Source of the DNA: Clostridium fallax
Lineage (GTDB): Bacteria > Bacillota > Clostridia > Clostridiales > Clostridiaceae
Assembly (NCBI RefSeq): GCF_900129365.1
Contig: NZ_FQVM01000015.1
Location: forward strand, 1-61,909
Reading direction: 5' to 3'
DNA length: 61,909 bases
The position numbers were made by a program, and so were the translations under genes. Below the pieces are notes generated by a model. That model was not told where the DNA came from and searched no databases. It saw only the letters and a program-made list of their open reading frames with translations. Shown here one piece after another: positions 17,971 to 26,642 of this stretch (position 1 is the stretch's first letter; every line of letters starts with the position of its first letter).

Positions 17971-18037
17971 TTATCCACAAATAACTATATAAAAATATCC
18001 ACATAATTATAAATTTAATTTATTGTTATGTGGATAA
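17971..18037. promoter_or_regulatory. Cluster of DnaA-box-like sites next to the helicase loader gene
   Basis: TTATCCACA at 17971-17979 and its reverse TGTGGATAA at 18029-18037 are exact matches to the TTATNCACA consensus. ATATCCACA at 17995-18003 differs in one base. The last two also form the arms of an 11-bp hairpin (17996-18006 with 18026-18036). The cluster is between converging genes, so it is not a promoter. Confidence 0.55.
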
Positions 18038-18060
18038 ATATTTTATATTATAAACTTAAT

Positions 18061-19623
18061 TTATATATAATGTTCTAATTCCTTACATCTCATATAAGAA
18101 TTCTTTATTATCTCTTTTGGATATCCTATATAATCAAGAAGCCTTATAGCATTCTTTGTTTTAGATATTCCCTTTTTAATCTTATAATCAAAAGTTAATC
18201 CTTCTTTATTATTTACATCTTCACTAAAATAATAAAAATCATATTCATTATTTAGCATATCGGTAAGCTCTCTGTCATGAGTAGCAACAATTACTATTGC
18301 ATCTCTTTTATTTATATATGACAATATTTCTGCCGATGAAGCTATTCTTTCTACAGGATTAGTGCCCCTAAATATTTCATCTATTAATGAAAATACAGGA
18401 ATATCTTTTTCTAGTGAATTTATAATCCTAAGTAATGATTCCGCTTCAGCCATATAATAACTTTTTCCATTGTCAATATCATCCTTAGGGCTAATTGAAG
18501 AAACTACATTAAAAAATGGCGCCTTGTACTCCTTTGCAAAGGAAAAATTAAATGTTTGAGATATTAAAATATTAGCTCCGACCATTCTAAGAAATGTTGA
18601 TTTTCCTGACATATTTGTTCCAGTTAAAACAATTCCTTTACTATCAATTGCTATATCATTTGCTACTGATTTTTTTAATAAAGGATGAATTCCAGATTTT
18701 ATTTTTAAAGATTTTTTATCAACAAACTGTGGTATACAAATCCTATCCTCATTACATAGCTTATATATGGCAATTGAAGATAAAGCATCTATTTGTCCTA
18801 TATTATAAAATAAATCATATATTTTATCCTTGTTTTTTTCTATTTCAGTGCTGATTTTATAGTAAGTACTTTCCTCTATTAAAAATGGAATTGCAAGAAA
18901 TTCAAATACTCCACCAAATCCATTAAAAATATCAATTACTAATGTACCTTTATCTATATTTTTTATATCTTTTAAAATACCCTTTATATTATTTTTATAG
19001 TATTCTATAGAATTATCCTTTATTCTAGATATCTTTTTTCCTACATTAATTAGATCTCTTAAGTAATTTATTCCACTAGCCTGTATTACTCTCTCTTCAC
19101 TTCTATTTATTCCACAATTGATTAATGCCACAACCATAAACGCAAACATAAACCTTGTATCTTTAAGAAATATTGCTAATAAAACTAAAACTATAGGTAA
19201 TATTCTTCCTAAAAAATAATATATGTAATATTTTAATTTATTTATAGTTAACATGCCATTTAACATTCCTAATAACATGTTTTCTTTATCAAATCCAAGT
19301 TTAAAAAGAATACATCTTATATCAATAATTAACTTTCTATTATTTTTAAAATTCTCAATTGCATTTTCTCTAGATTTTATTTTCTCCTTATTCATAAGAG
19401 GATTTCTAAGCATACTATAAAGAACACTTTCTCCAGCACTGCTATAAGTTCTATCTATATTAGAATAAATTTTATCCATCTCTAAATCATTCCAAGTTAT
19501 ATCATCTATTGTATATTGTTCTTTTTCATTTAGATCAAAAAATTCTCTTATTTTATGGAAGTCTCTATTTTTATCTTTTTCTTTAAATAAATCATCTTTT
19601 ACTAAATTTTTTAATTGTATCAT
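18061..19623 (-). CDS. MutS-family ATPase with membrane segments
   Basis: A 520-residue protein whose last ~230 residues form a MutS ATPase domain: Walker A TGTNMSGKST (about 334-343), then DEIFRGTNP and VATHDRELT. It lacks the mismatch-recognition domain I of MutS. Two hydrophobic stretches near 130-170 could cross the membrane, which is unusual for this family. Relatives of this kind are common in Firmicutes and their task is unknown; some MutS paralogues act in recombination. ATG 19623 is chosen; the upstream GTG is possible. It converges with dnaI. Confidence 0.8.
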   Translation of the reverse strand: MIQLKNLVKDDLFKEKDKNRDFHKIREFFDLNEKEQYTIDDITWNDLEMDKIYSNIDRTYSSAGESVLYSMLRNPLMNKEKIKSRENAIENFKNNRKLIIDIRCILFKLGFDKENMLLGMLNGMLTINKLKYYIYYFLGRILPIVLVLLAIFLKDTRFMFAFMVVALINCGINRSEERVIQASGINYLRDLINVGKKISRIKDNSIEYYKNNIKGILKDIKNIDKGTLVIDIFNGFGGVFEFLAIPFLIEESTYYKISTEIEKNKDKIYDLFYNIGQIDALSSIAIYKLCNEDRICIPQFVDKKSLKIKSGIHPLLKKSVANDIAIDSKGIVLTGTNMSGKSTFLRMVGANILISQTFNFSFAKEYKAPFFNVVSSISPKDDIDNGKSYYMAEAESLLRIINSLEKDIPVFSLIDEIFRGTNPVERIASSAEILSYINKRDAIVIVATHDRELTDMLNNEYDFYYFSEDVNNKEGLTFDYKIKKGISKTKNAIRLLDYIGYPKEIIKNSYMRCKELEHYI

Positions 19624-19820
19624 AAAATTCACTCTTTTCTTCTAACACTTTCTATGATTGTACTTATTATATAAAAGTTTATATAGATATAAAAATTAAA
19701 TCAATTAACTTTGAAAACCATTAAAAATAATTTAATTACTAATTACATACTTATTAAATTATATTTTTATATTAATTTATGAAAAATAAATCTACATTTT
19801 AAATTAAAATATTTCAAATA

Positions 19821-19850
19821 AAAAAAGCTTTGGAAAAATCCAAAGCTTTT
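19821..19850 (-). terminator. Terminator of the tRNA operon
   Basis: 13-base arms (19821-19833, 19838-19850) with a 4-base loop, ending at the CCA of the last tRNA. The minus strand continues in a T run. Confidence 0.85.
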
Positions 19851-19926
19851 TGGCGACTCAGAAGGGGCTCGAACCCTCGACCTCCGGCGTGACAGGCCGG
19901 CACTCTAACCAACTGAGCTACTGAGC
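19850..19926 (-). tRNA. tRNA-Asp (GUC), copy 3
   Basis: 77 nt, cloverleaf with loop CTGTCAC and encoded CCA. Identical to the other two Asp copies. Last gene of the array in transcription order. Confidence 0.97.
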
Positions 19927-19931
19927 CAAAC

Positions 19932-20007
19932 TTGGTGGGCACAACAGGGCTCGAACCTGTGACCCTCTGCTTGTAAGGCAGATGCTCTCCCAGCTGAGCT
20001 ATGCGCC
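19932..20007 (-). tRNA. tRNA-Val (UAC), copy 3
   Basis: 76 nt, anticodon loop CTTACAA, encoded CCA. Same sequence as the other Val copies. Confidence 0.97.
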
Positions 20008-20014
20008 CAAGTTT

Positions 20015-20090
20015 GTGGTGACTCCTAGGGGAATCGAACCCCTGTTACCACCGTGAAAGGGTGGTGTCTTAACCGCTTGACCAAGGAGCC
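20015..20090 (-). tRNA. tRNA-Glu (UUC), variant with an extra base in the T arm
   Basis: 76 nt, one longer than the other two Glu genes. The anticodon loop is CTTTCAC. The 5' side of the T stem has five G's instead of four, which forces either a 5-base variable loop with a G-U pair or a bulge. It may still fold. Confidence 0.9.
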
Positions 20091-20108
20091 AAGATTAAAT
20101 TTTAAAAA

Positions 20109-20183
20109 TGGAGCTGGCAATAGGAGTCGAACCTACAACCTGCTGATTACAAGTCAGCTGCTCTGCCATTGAGCCATGCCAGC
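20109..20183 (-). tRNA. tRNA-Thr (UGU)
   Basis: 75 nt, anticodon loop CTTGTAA, encoded CCA. The single gene that breaks the Glu-Val-Asp repetition. Confidence 0.97.
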
Positions 20184-20196
20184 TTATTTTTTTTAA

Positions 20197-20273
20197 TGGC
20201 GACTCAGAAGGGGCTCGAACCCTCGACCTCCGGCGTGACAGGCCGGCACTCTAACCAACTGAGCTACTGAGCC
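20197..20273 (-). tRNA. tRNA-Asp (GUC), copy 2
   Basis: 77 nt, same sequence as copy 3, encoded CCA. Confidence 0.97.
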
Positions 20274-20278
20274 AAATT

Positions 20279-20354
20279 TGGTGGGCACAACAGGGCTCGA
20301 ACCTGTGACCCTCTGCTTGTAAGGCAGATGCTCTCCCAGCTGAGCTATGCGCCC
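20279..20354 (-). tRNA. tRNA-Val (UAC), copy 2
   Basis: 76 nt, same sequence as the other Val copies. Confidence 0.97.
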
Positions 20355-20359
20355 AAATT

Positions 20360-20434
20360 TGGTGACTCCTAGGGGAATCGAACCCCTGTTACCACCGTGA
20401 AAGGGTGGTGTCTTAACCGCTTGACCAAGGAGCC
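20360..20434 (-). tRNA. tRNA-Glu (UUC), copy 2
   Basis: 75 nt with the normal four-G T stem and 4-base variable loop. Confidence 0.97.
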
Positions 20435-20444
20435 AAGATATATA

Positions 20445-20521
20445 TGGCGACTCAGAAGGGGCTCGAACCCTCGACCTCCGGCGTGACAGGCCGGCACTCT
20501 AACCAACTGAGCTACTGAGCC
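20445..20521 (-). tRNA. tRNA-Asp (GUC), copy 1
   Basis: 77 nt, same sequence as the other Asp copies. Confidence 0.97.
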
Positions 20522-20527
20522 ATAATG

Positions 20528-20603
20528 TGGTGGGCACAACAGGGCTCGAACCTGTGACCCTCTGCTTGTAAGGCAGATGCTCTCCCAGCTGAGCTATGCG
20601 CCC
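20528..20603 (-). tRNA. tRNA-Val (UAC), copy 1
   Basis: 76 nt, same sequence as the other Val copies. Confidence 0.97.
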
Positions 20604-20606
20604 GAA

Positions 20607-20681
20607 TGGTGACCCCTAGGGGAATCGAACCCCTGTTACCACCGTGAAAGGGTGGTGTCTTGACCGCTTGACCAAGGGGCC
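20607..20681 (-). tRNA. tRNA-Glu (UUC), copy 1, paired changes in the acceptor stem
   Basis: 75 nt, first gene after the promoter. It begins GGCCCCT and ends AGGGGTC, so the change from the other copies (GGCTCCT/AGGAGTC) is compensated in the stem. One D-loop base also differs. Confidence 0.97.
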
Positions 20682-20763
20682 TTATCAGCTGTACCACATT
20701 AATAATCCATATATTCAATGTTTTATTTATTTCTTTCGGTTGCCCCGCAACCTGACAAAGACT

Positions 20764-20792
20764 ATGATACAAAAAAAAAGGTATACTGTCAA
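20764..20792 (-). promoter_or_regulatory. Promoter of the tRNA array
   Basis: On the minus strand, TTGACA (20792-20787), a 17-base spacer and TATCAT (20769-20764), about 80 bases before the first tRNA. The consensus -35 suggests strong vegetative transcription. Confidence 0.8.
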
Positions 20793-21158
20793 CACTTTTT
20801 TTAAATATTTTTAGTTTTTTTGCTTTTTTATTTTAATTTTAAATAAGTTCTCTTAAAATCTTTTAAATCCTACCTTTTCCTATGATTTATAAAACAAATA
20901 TTTTTTAACTTTATTTTTCATATAGTGAAAAAATCCTTTTTTATTCCACTGAATTTTAAAATTTATTTCTTAATTTCAAAAAAATTTTTATAAATATTTA
21001 TTTAAATTATACTAATCATAATAAAAGTACATTTCTTTTTAATTTAAAAACTAATCTTTAAGTATAAATAGCGCTATGTTAAAATTAAATAAATTATTCT
21101 TTAATATAAATACTAATTTTATATTACATTACTTAAAATAAAAGGAGCTAATTAATAT
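20793..21158. other. AT-rich gap between divergent units
   Basis: No gene or clear structure is seen. It separates the minus-strand tRNA promoter from the plus-strand flavoprotein gene and must hold the latter's promoter, which I cannot point to with confidence. Confidence 0.5.
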
Positions 21159-22403
21159 ATGATATATCATGATTTAATTGTTTTAGGTGGAGGAGCTTCT
21201 GGGCTTATAGCCGCTTTAACTTCTAAAGATTATGGAGTAGATGTTGCTATAGTAGAAGGAACAGACAGAATAGGGAAAAAAATATTAACTACTGGTAATG
21301 GTAGATGTAATATAAGTAATAGCTCTATATCATTTCCCTTTAAAAACTTTCATAGTTCTGAAGATGGTTTTTATAACAATGCTTTGTCTAAATTCTCTGT
21401 AGATACTACAAAAAACTTTTTTACAAGTATAGGACTTCCAATAGTTGAGTTAGAAAAGGGAAAAATGTACCCACAATCCCTTCAAGCTTCTTCTGTAGTG
21501 GATATTTTTAGACTTTCAATAGAAGATAAAAACATTCCATTATACAATTCCTATAAAATAAAAAAGATAGTAACTAATAAAAAAGGATTTAAATTAATTC
21601 CTAAAGAAGAGTCTCTAGAGCCTATTTGTTGCTCTAAACTCATAATTGCTTGTGGAGGAAAATCTGCTGTTAAAACTGGATCCGATGGTTCAGGATTTTC
21701 TCTTGCAAGGGGCTTAGGTCACAATATAATAGAACCTAAACCTTCATTAGTTCAGCTAAAATTAGAGTATGATCGTTTAAAGGCTTTATCTGGAGTTAAA
21801 TTTGATGGATTTTCCTCTATATATATTAATAACAAATTAGAAAGAACGGAATTTGGAGAAATTTTATTTACTGATTACGGTATTTCAGGTCCTCCTATTC
21901 TTCAACTATCAAGAAATGCTTCTGTAGGTTTATCAGAAGGTAAAGATGTATTTATTTCTATAGATATGATGCCTAATAAATCTATTGATGAATTAGAAAA
22001 CTTCTTAGAATCTCACTTTGCTATGTTTTCTCATAGAAGTATATCCGATTCTTTAATAGGTATAATAAATAAAAAACTTATAGTAACCTTACTTAAAGAA
22101 GCTAATGTATCTAATATTCATAAGCCTTGCTGGGAATTAGATTGGAATGAAAAGAAAAATATATTATCTCTTTTAAAGTGTTGGAAATTTAAGTGTATTG
22201 GAACTAATGGATTTCAAAATGCTCAGGTTACAATAGGTGGAGTTGATACTAAAGAAATAAATAACTTAACTTTAGAATCAAAACTTATTAAAAATTTATA
22301 TTTTTGTGGTGAAATAATAGATGTTGATGGTGATTGTGGAGGATTCAATCTTCAGTGGGCATGGAGCTCTGGATTTGTAGCAGGTTTTAATGCCTCTAAA
22401 TAA
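21159..22403 (+). CDS. HI0933/YhiN-family FAD-dependent oxidoreductase
   Basis: A 414-residue flavoprotein. The N-terminus has the dinucleotide motif VLGGGASGLIAA (8-19), then GKKILTTGNGRCNISN, the family signature of HI0933/YhiN (BaiN-like) proteins. The middle region carries ITDYGISGP-like sequence (LFTDYGISGPPILQ), and the C-terminus has GGVDTKEI and CGEIIDVDGDCGGFNLQWAWSSG for FAD. The substrate is not established for the family; the BaiN name comes from bile-acid work in gut clostridia. AAAGGAG lies upstream of the ATG. Monocistronic, convergent with the thioesterase gene. Confidence 0.9.
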   Translation: MIYHDLIVLGGGASGLIAALTSKDYGVDVAIVEGTDRIGKKILTTGNGRCNISNSSISFPFKNFHSSEDGFYNNALSKFSVDTTKNFFTSIGLPIVELEKGKMYPQSLQASSVVDIFRLSIEDKNIPLYNSYKIKKIVTNKKGFKLIPKEESLEPICCSKLIIACGGKSAVKTGSDGSGFSLARGLGHNIIEPKPSLVQLKLEYDRLKALSGVKFDGFSSIYINNKLERTEFGEILFTDYGISGPPILQLSRNASVGLSEGKDVFISIDMMPNKSIDELENFLESHFAMFSHRSISDSLIGIINKKLIVTLLKEANVSNIHKPCWELDWNEKKNILSLLKCWKFKCIGTNGFQNAQVTIGGVDTKEINNLTLESKLIKNLYFCGEIIDVDGDCGGFNLQWAWSSGFVAGFNASK

Positions 22404-22405
22404 AT

Positions 22406-22464
22406 AAGGAATCTTTGATGCTAAATTATATAATATTTATATAATAAAACATCAAAGATTCCTT
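22406..22464. terminator. Bidirectional terminator between flavoprotein and thioesterase genes
   Basis: 15-base perfect arms (22406-22420, 22450-22464) closing an AT-rich loop. Confidence 0.75.
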
Positions 22465-23204
22465 TATCTATCTTCTAAATATAAATGAACTAATGCAAGT
22501 TCTTTACCTTCATTATTTACTATTTTATGTATACTTTCCTTACCATCTTCTGTAATATATCCTATACAACTTATATTATCTCCATAACTACATTCTTTTA
22601 AAAAATTTATAACAACTCTTGAAACATACTTTTTAAGAATAACCTCTTTTGGTAATGTCTCCATAGACCAATCTAAATAATTTACATTATTTACATGAAA
22701 ATTAGTATCAATTTCTCTATAGCCAACATTAAAATCCTTTTTAAGATCTCCATCTTCAAATTTAGGTATATCTTCTATTTCTAATATATCTTCTAAATCT
22801 TCTTTCACTCCATAAAGCTTATATTCATCTTCAGGAATTCTCATAAGTCTTCTTCTTTTTAAATTAATCATTAAAAAGGTAGCTATTCCTTCTCCAATTA
22901 ACTCTCCATTTTCATTTTCTAGAAAATATTTTCTAAATGCATAAAATTTTTTAAGTCCATAGCAATCAGTTCTTACTTTAACTTTTTCACAAACCCTAGG
23001 ATACTTATAAAATTTAAAATCATATTTATAAAATACCCAACCATATCCTTTGTTCATTAATCTCTCTACACTCTCTCCTAAGCTTTGAGATTGCCTCATA
23101 CCTATATCACATATAAGATTCAACAAGCAACTTGTATTAGCTTCTAAAAAACAATTAACATCACAATAATTTATATCATAAGTATGCTCAAAAGTTTTTC
23201 CCAT
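22464..23204 (-). CDS. Acyl-ACP thioesterase (FatA/FatB-like, bacterial)
   Basis: A 246-residue double hot-dog protein of the acyl-ACP thioesterase family. The second domain holds the active-site pattern DTNFHVNNVNYLDW (166-179), with the N-x-H pair used in plant FatA/FatB enzymes. It releases fatty acids from acyl carrier protein. There is no fatty-acid synthesis cluster nearby, so it acts as a stand-alone gene. AAGGGAGAT precedes the ATG. Length and both domains look complete. Confidence 0.88.
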   Translation of the reverse strand: MGKTFEHTYDINYCDVNCFLEANTSCLLNLICDIGMRQSQSLGESVERLMNKGYGWVFYKYDFKFYKYPRVCEKVKVRTDCYGLKKFYAFRKYFLENENGELIGEGIATFLMINLKRRRLMRIPEDEYKLYGVKEDLEDILEIEDIPKFEDGDLKKDFNVGYREIDTNFHVNNVNYLDWSMETLPKEVILKKYVSRVVINFLKECSYGDNISCIGYITEDGKESIHKIVNNEGKELALVHLYLEDR

Positions 23205-23254
23205 AATTATATCTCCCTTTCTTATGTGAAAATATTTAAATTAATATATAAACT

Positions 23255-23282
23255 AAAAGGATAGGTTAAAACCTATCCTTTT
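23255..23282 (-). terminator. Terminator of the DUF1858 gene
   Basis: 12-base arms (23255-23266, 23271-23282), 4-base loop. The minus strand runs into T-rich sequence. Confidence 0.75.
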
Positions 23283-23301
23283 TTAATTTATTGTAATTGC
23301 C

Positions 23302-23487
23302 TTACTTATTTAAAGCTTCTAATAATTGATCTAAATTTAATCCATGAACCATTGCAGCTTCCTCAATAGTTTCAGCTTGTGCTGATGGACATCCAACGCA
23401 TCCCATTCCAAAACTCATTAAAACTTCCGCTTTTTCTGGCCATTGTCTAACAACTTCACCAATAGTCATGTCCTTAGTTATATTCAT
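23302..23487 (-). CDS. DUF1858 (ScdA-like) small protein
   Basis: A 61-residue protein covering exactly one DUF1858 domain, with the CVGC pair (30-33) in SFGMGCVGCPSA. The domain is found at the N-terminus of iron-sulfur repair proteins such as ScdA/YtfE and as free small proteins; it probably binds a metal or supports cluster chemistry. ATG 23487 has GAGGTTGG 6 bases upstream, so the longer in-frame extension is less likely. Monocistronic. Confidence 0.85.
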   Translation of the reverse strand: MNITKDMTIGEVVRQWPEKAEVLMSFGMGCVGCPSAQAETIEEAAMVHGLNLDQLLEALNK

Positions 23488-23662
23488 AAAAACCAACCTC
23501 ACTTTTTTTTAATTTAACGTGAATCGCTATTACTTTATAAATTATACTAAATAAAAATTTTAAATTCAAGGAAAATGGTCGGATTTAAAATTTTATCAAT
23601 AGTATTTACTTATAATACTTTATCTATCTATTTATATTTATAATTAATGATTTTTATAAAAA

Positions 23663-23694
23663 AATCAACCTGTAAAGTTAATTACAGATTGATT
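23663..23694 (-). terminator. Terminator of purA
   Basis: Arms 23663-23675 and 23682-23694 with one mismatch. A-rich flank on the upstream side gives a T run on the minus strand. Confidence 0.7.
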
Positions 23695-23722
23695 TATATA
23701 AATAATATTATTATGGCAATAA

Positions 23723-25009
23723 TTAGATTTCATCTACCCTCATAGTTTGATCTCTCTTTGGACCAACTGAAACTATTGAAATTCTTGTGCCTGTAAATTC
23801 TTCTATTCTCTTTAAGTATTTCTTTGCATTTTCTGGTAGTTCTTCATAGCTTCTTGCATTTGCTACACTCTCATCCCAACCATCAAATTCTTCATATATT
23901 GGTTCACATTTAGCTAAATCTTCTAAGCTAGCTGGAAAATAATCTATAACTTTATCATTGAATTTATATCCAACACAAACTTTTACTTTATCTAATCCAG
24001 CTAAAGTATCTATTTTAGTAACAGCTAATGAAGTTAATCCAGAAACTCTAGCAGTTGTTTTTAGTATTACTAAGTCTAACCAACCACATCTTCTTGCTCT
24101 TCCTGTTGTTACACCAAATTCAAATCCTTTTTCTCTAATCCAATCACCCATTGAATCATTTAATTCTGTTGGAAAAGGTCCTTTACCAACTCTTGTTGTA
24201 TAAGCTTTAGCTATACCAACTACATTTGTTATCATAGTTGGTCCTACACCAACACCGTTGCTTACTCCTCCAGCCGTAGTATTTGATGAAGTAACATATG
24301 GATATGTTCCAAAATCTATATCAAGTAACATTCCTTGAGCACCTTCAAATAGAACATTTTTATCTGCTTTTATCTCATCATATACTCTTACTGATGTGTC
24401 TTGAACAAAAGGTCTCATTTTTTCAGCATACTTTAGATATTCTTCTTTTATTTCATCGTAGTTTAATGCTTCTCCGCCTAAAACCTTAGTTATGTATTGA
24501 TTTTTCATCTCTATATTTTCTTTTAGCTTTTCTTCAAAAACAGATTGATGCATAAGATCACAAACTCTTATTCCACATCTTTCTACTTTATCTGTATAAC
24601 ATGGACCTATTCCTTTTCCAGTAGTTCCAATGTCATTTTTTCCTCTAGCTATTTCTTTTAACTTATCTAAAGTTTTATGATAAGGCATTATTAATTGTGC
24701 TCTATCACTTATTACAAGTTTTTCTGGAGTAACCTTTACTCCTAAACCTTCTAAATATTCAATTTCTGTAAATAATGCTACAGGATCTACAACAACTCCA
24801 TTTCCTATAACATTTAATTTATCATCATATAATATACCAGATGGAATTAAGTGTAACTTATATTCCTTGTCTCCAACCACTACAGTATGACCGGCATTAT
24901 TTCCTCCTTGGTATCTAACAACTACATCTGCTTCCTCTGCAAGATAGTCTGTCATCTTACCTTTTCCTTCATCTCCCCATTGAGCTCCTAAAACTATAAA
25001 TGCTGACAT
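23723..25009 (-). CDS. purA: Adenylosuccinate synthetase PurA
   Basis: A 428-residue enzyme of the normal length. It joins IMP and aspartate using GTP, the first step from IMP to AMP. Visible motifs are GAQWGDEGKGK (8-18), GGNNAGHT, TTGKGIGPCY, TTAGGVSNG and the C-terminal VSVGPKRDQT. GAGGAAAAGCT precedes the ATG. It is transcribed alone. A 10-bp inverted repeat lies in the leader (25030-25079). Confidence 0.97.
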   Translation of the reverse strand: MSAFIVLGAQWGDEGKGKMTDYLAEEADVVVRYQGGNNAGHTVVVGDKEYKLHLIPSGILYDDKLNVIGNGVVVDPVALFTEIEYLEGLGVKVTPEKLVISDRAQLIMPYHKTLDKLKEIARGKNDIGTTGKGIGPCYTDKVERCGIRVCDLMHQSVFEEKLKENIEMKNQYITKVLGGEALNYDEIKEEYLKYAEKMRPFVQDTSVRVYDEIKADKNVLFEGAQGMLLDIDFGTYPYVTSSNTTAGGVSNGVGVGPTMITNVVGIAKAYTTRVGKGPFPTELNDSMGDWIREKGFEFGVTTGRARRCGWLDLVILKTTARVSGLTSLAVTKIDTLAGLDKVKVCVGYKFNDKVIDYFPASLEDLAKCEPIYEEFDGWDESVANARSYEELPENAKKYLKRIEEFTGTRISIVSVGPKRDQTMRVDEI

Positions 25010-25322
25010 AGCTTTTCCTCCTCACATCAATAAGTAGCTTTAAATATAAATTTTTATATAAAATAAATTAGCTACTTATAGTATTCACTATAGGTATTTA
25101 TTTATTACTCTCTTAATTAAAGCTCTTAATGAGCTTACTATTTAATACTACCAAATATGGCCTTTAAGGTCAATAAAAACAACGAATGTTTTATAATATT
25201 ATCAATTAATAATTCGTATGGTCTAATTATCATAAATTTTTCAAAAAATGAAATAATTCTTTCCCTTTATGAAAGTTTTCCGTTATAATATATATATAAT
25301 ACTTTTATGAGAGGTGTTTAAT
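25010..25322. other. Divergent promoter region, purA and malic enzyme
   Basis: On the minus strand TTGACC and TAGTAT are 17 bases apart, a possible purA promoter (near 25170-25145). A 10-bp inverted repeat (25030-25039, 25070-25079) follows in the leader. On the plus strand TATAAT at 25284-25289 with a weak -35 may serve the malic enzyme. No riboswitch fold is recognised. Confidence 0.4.
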
Positions 25323-26498
25323 ATGAATATATATGAAGAAGCTTTAGAATTTCATAAAGAAAAAAGGGGTAAATTAGAAATTTTGCCAAGAGCACAAATT
25401 AAAAATGAAAAGGATTTAAGCCTAGCTTATACTCCTGGTGTTGCAGAACCATGTAGAGTAATAAATAAAGATCCTGATATGGCTTATGTTTATACAAGAA
25501 AATGGAATACAGTAGCAGTTGTTTCTGATGGTACTGCTGTATTAGGACTTGGAGATATTGGTCCAATGGCAGCCTTACCTGTTATGGAAGGTAAATCTGT
25601 TTTATTTAAAGAATTTGGTAATGTAGATGCTATTCCTTTAGTTCTTAACACAAAGGACCCAGAAGAAATCATAGAAACAGTGGTTAGAATTTCTCCAACC
25701 TTAGGAGGGGTTAATCTAGAAGATATTTCAGCTCCTAGATGTTTTGAAATAGAGCAAAAACTTAAAGAAAAATTGGACATACCAGTCTTTCATGATGATC
25801 AACATGGTACTGCAATAGTTACTCTTGCTGGTCTTATAAATGCACTAAAAATAGTACATAAAAAACCTGAGGATTTAAAGGTTGTAATGAATGGTGCTGG
25901 ATCTGCAGGAATTGCAATTGCAAAGCTTCTACTATCCTTTGGTGTAAAAGATATTGTTGTTTGTAATAGAAGTGGTGCAATATATAGAGGAATGAAATTT
26001 AAGAATGATTCATTAAAAGAATTAGCTCAAATTACTAATCCTAAAAATATTCAAGGAAATTTAGTAGATGTAATAAAAGGAGCTGATGTATTTATTGGTG
26101 TTTCTGCTCCAAATACAGTTACTAAGGATATGGTAAAATCAATGAATAAAGATTCTATAATCTTTGCAATGGCGAACCCTGTTCCTGAAATCTTCCCTGA
26201 AGATGCAAAAGAGGCTGGAGCCAGAGTTATTGGAACTGGCCGTTCAGATTTTCCAAACCAAGTCAATAACGTTTTAGCTTTCCCTGGAATATTTAGAGGA
26301 GCATTAGATGTAAGAGCTAGTGAAATAAATGAAGAAATGAAACTTGCTGCTGCATTAGCTATTGCAAATTCTGTTAGCGAAGAAGAGCTTTGTGAGGATT
26401 TTATTATTCCAAAAGCATTTAATAGAAGTGTACAAGATAAAGTTGCAGAAGCTGTAAAAGAAGCAGCATTTAAAAGTGGAGTTGCAAAATTAAAATAA
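25323..26498 (+). CDS. NAD(P)-dependent malic enzyme (decarboxylating)
   Basis: A 391-residue malic enzyme of the short bacterial type. It converts malate to pyruvate and CO2. Motifs: AYTPGVAEPC, VLGLGDIGPMAALPVMEGK, FHDDQHGTAIVTLAG (metal site) and the Rossmann motif GAGSAGIAIAKLL, all in the expected order. The C-terminal phosphotransacetylase domain of the long type is absent. ATG 25323 has GAGAGGTG 6 bases upstream; the GTG at 25314 lies in that site. Whether NAD or NADP is preferred cannot be read reliably. Monocistronic. Confidence 0.93.
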   Translation: MNIYEEALEFHKEKRGKLEILPRAQIKNEKDLSLAYTPGVAEPCRVINKDPDMAYVYTRKWNTVAVVSDGTAVLGLGDIGPMAALPVMEGKSVLFKEFGNVDAIPLVLNTKDPEEIIETVVRISPTLGGVNLEDISAPRCFEIEQKLKEKLDIPVFHDDQHGTAIVTLAGLINALKIVHKKPEDLKVVMNGAGSAGIAIAKLLLSFGVKDIVVCNRSGAIYRGMKFKNDSLKELAQITNPKNIQGNLVDVIKGADVFIGVSAPNTVTKDMVKSMNKDSIIFAMANPVPEIFPEDAKEAGARVIGTGRSDFPNQVNNVLAFPGIFRGALDVRASEINEEMKLAAALAIANSVSEEELCEDFIIPKAFNRSVQDKVAEAVKEAAFKSGVAKLK

Positions 26499-26511
26499 CT
26501 TTAATTTGAAT

Positions 26512-26562
26512 AAAAGGTACATCAGAAAACATTTTCCATAAAGTGATTTTGATGTACCTTTT
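26512..26562 (+). terminator. Intrinsic terminator of the malic enzyme gene
   Basis: 13-base arms (26512-26524, 26550-26562) with a small internal stem, then a T run. Confidence 0.8.
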
Positions 26563-26642
26563 TTAAATTTTTAAATATATTATCATATATTTCTTAAACT
26601 TATGATTTTTATAATAATATAATATTTATCTGTCCTTAATTA

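Noticed and set aside
20512..20772. Minus-strand open frame over the last tRNA genes
   Set aside because: It reads through tRNA-Glu and tRNA-Val and the promoter; the tRNA folds explain the sequence.
25010..25322. Purine riboswitch or PurR box before purA
   Set aside because: The inverted repeat lacks the purine-riboswitch core, and no clear PurR repeat was found.
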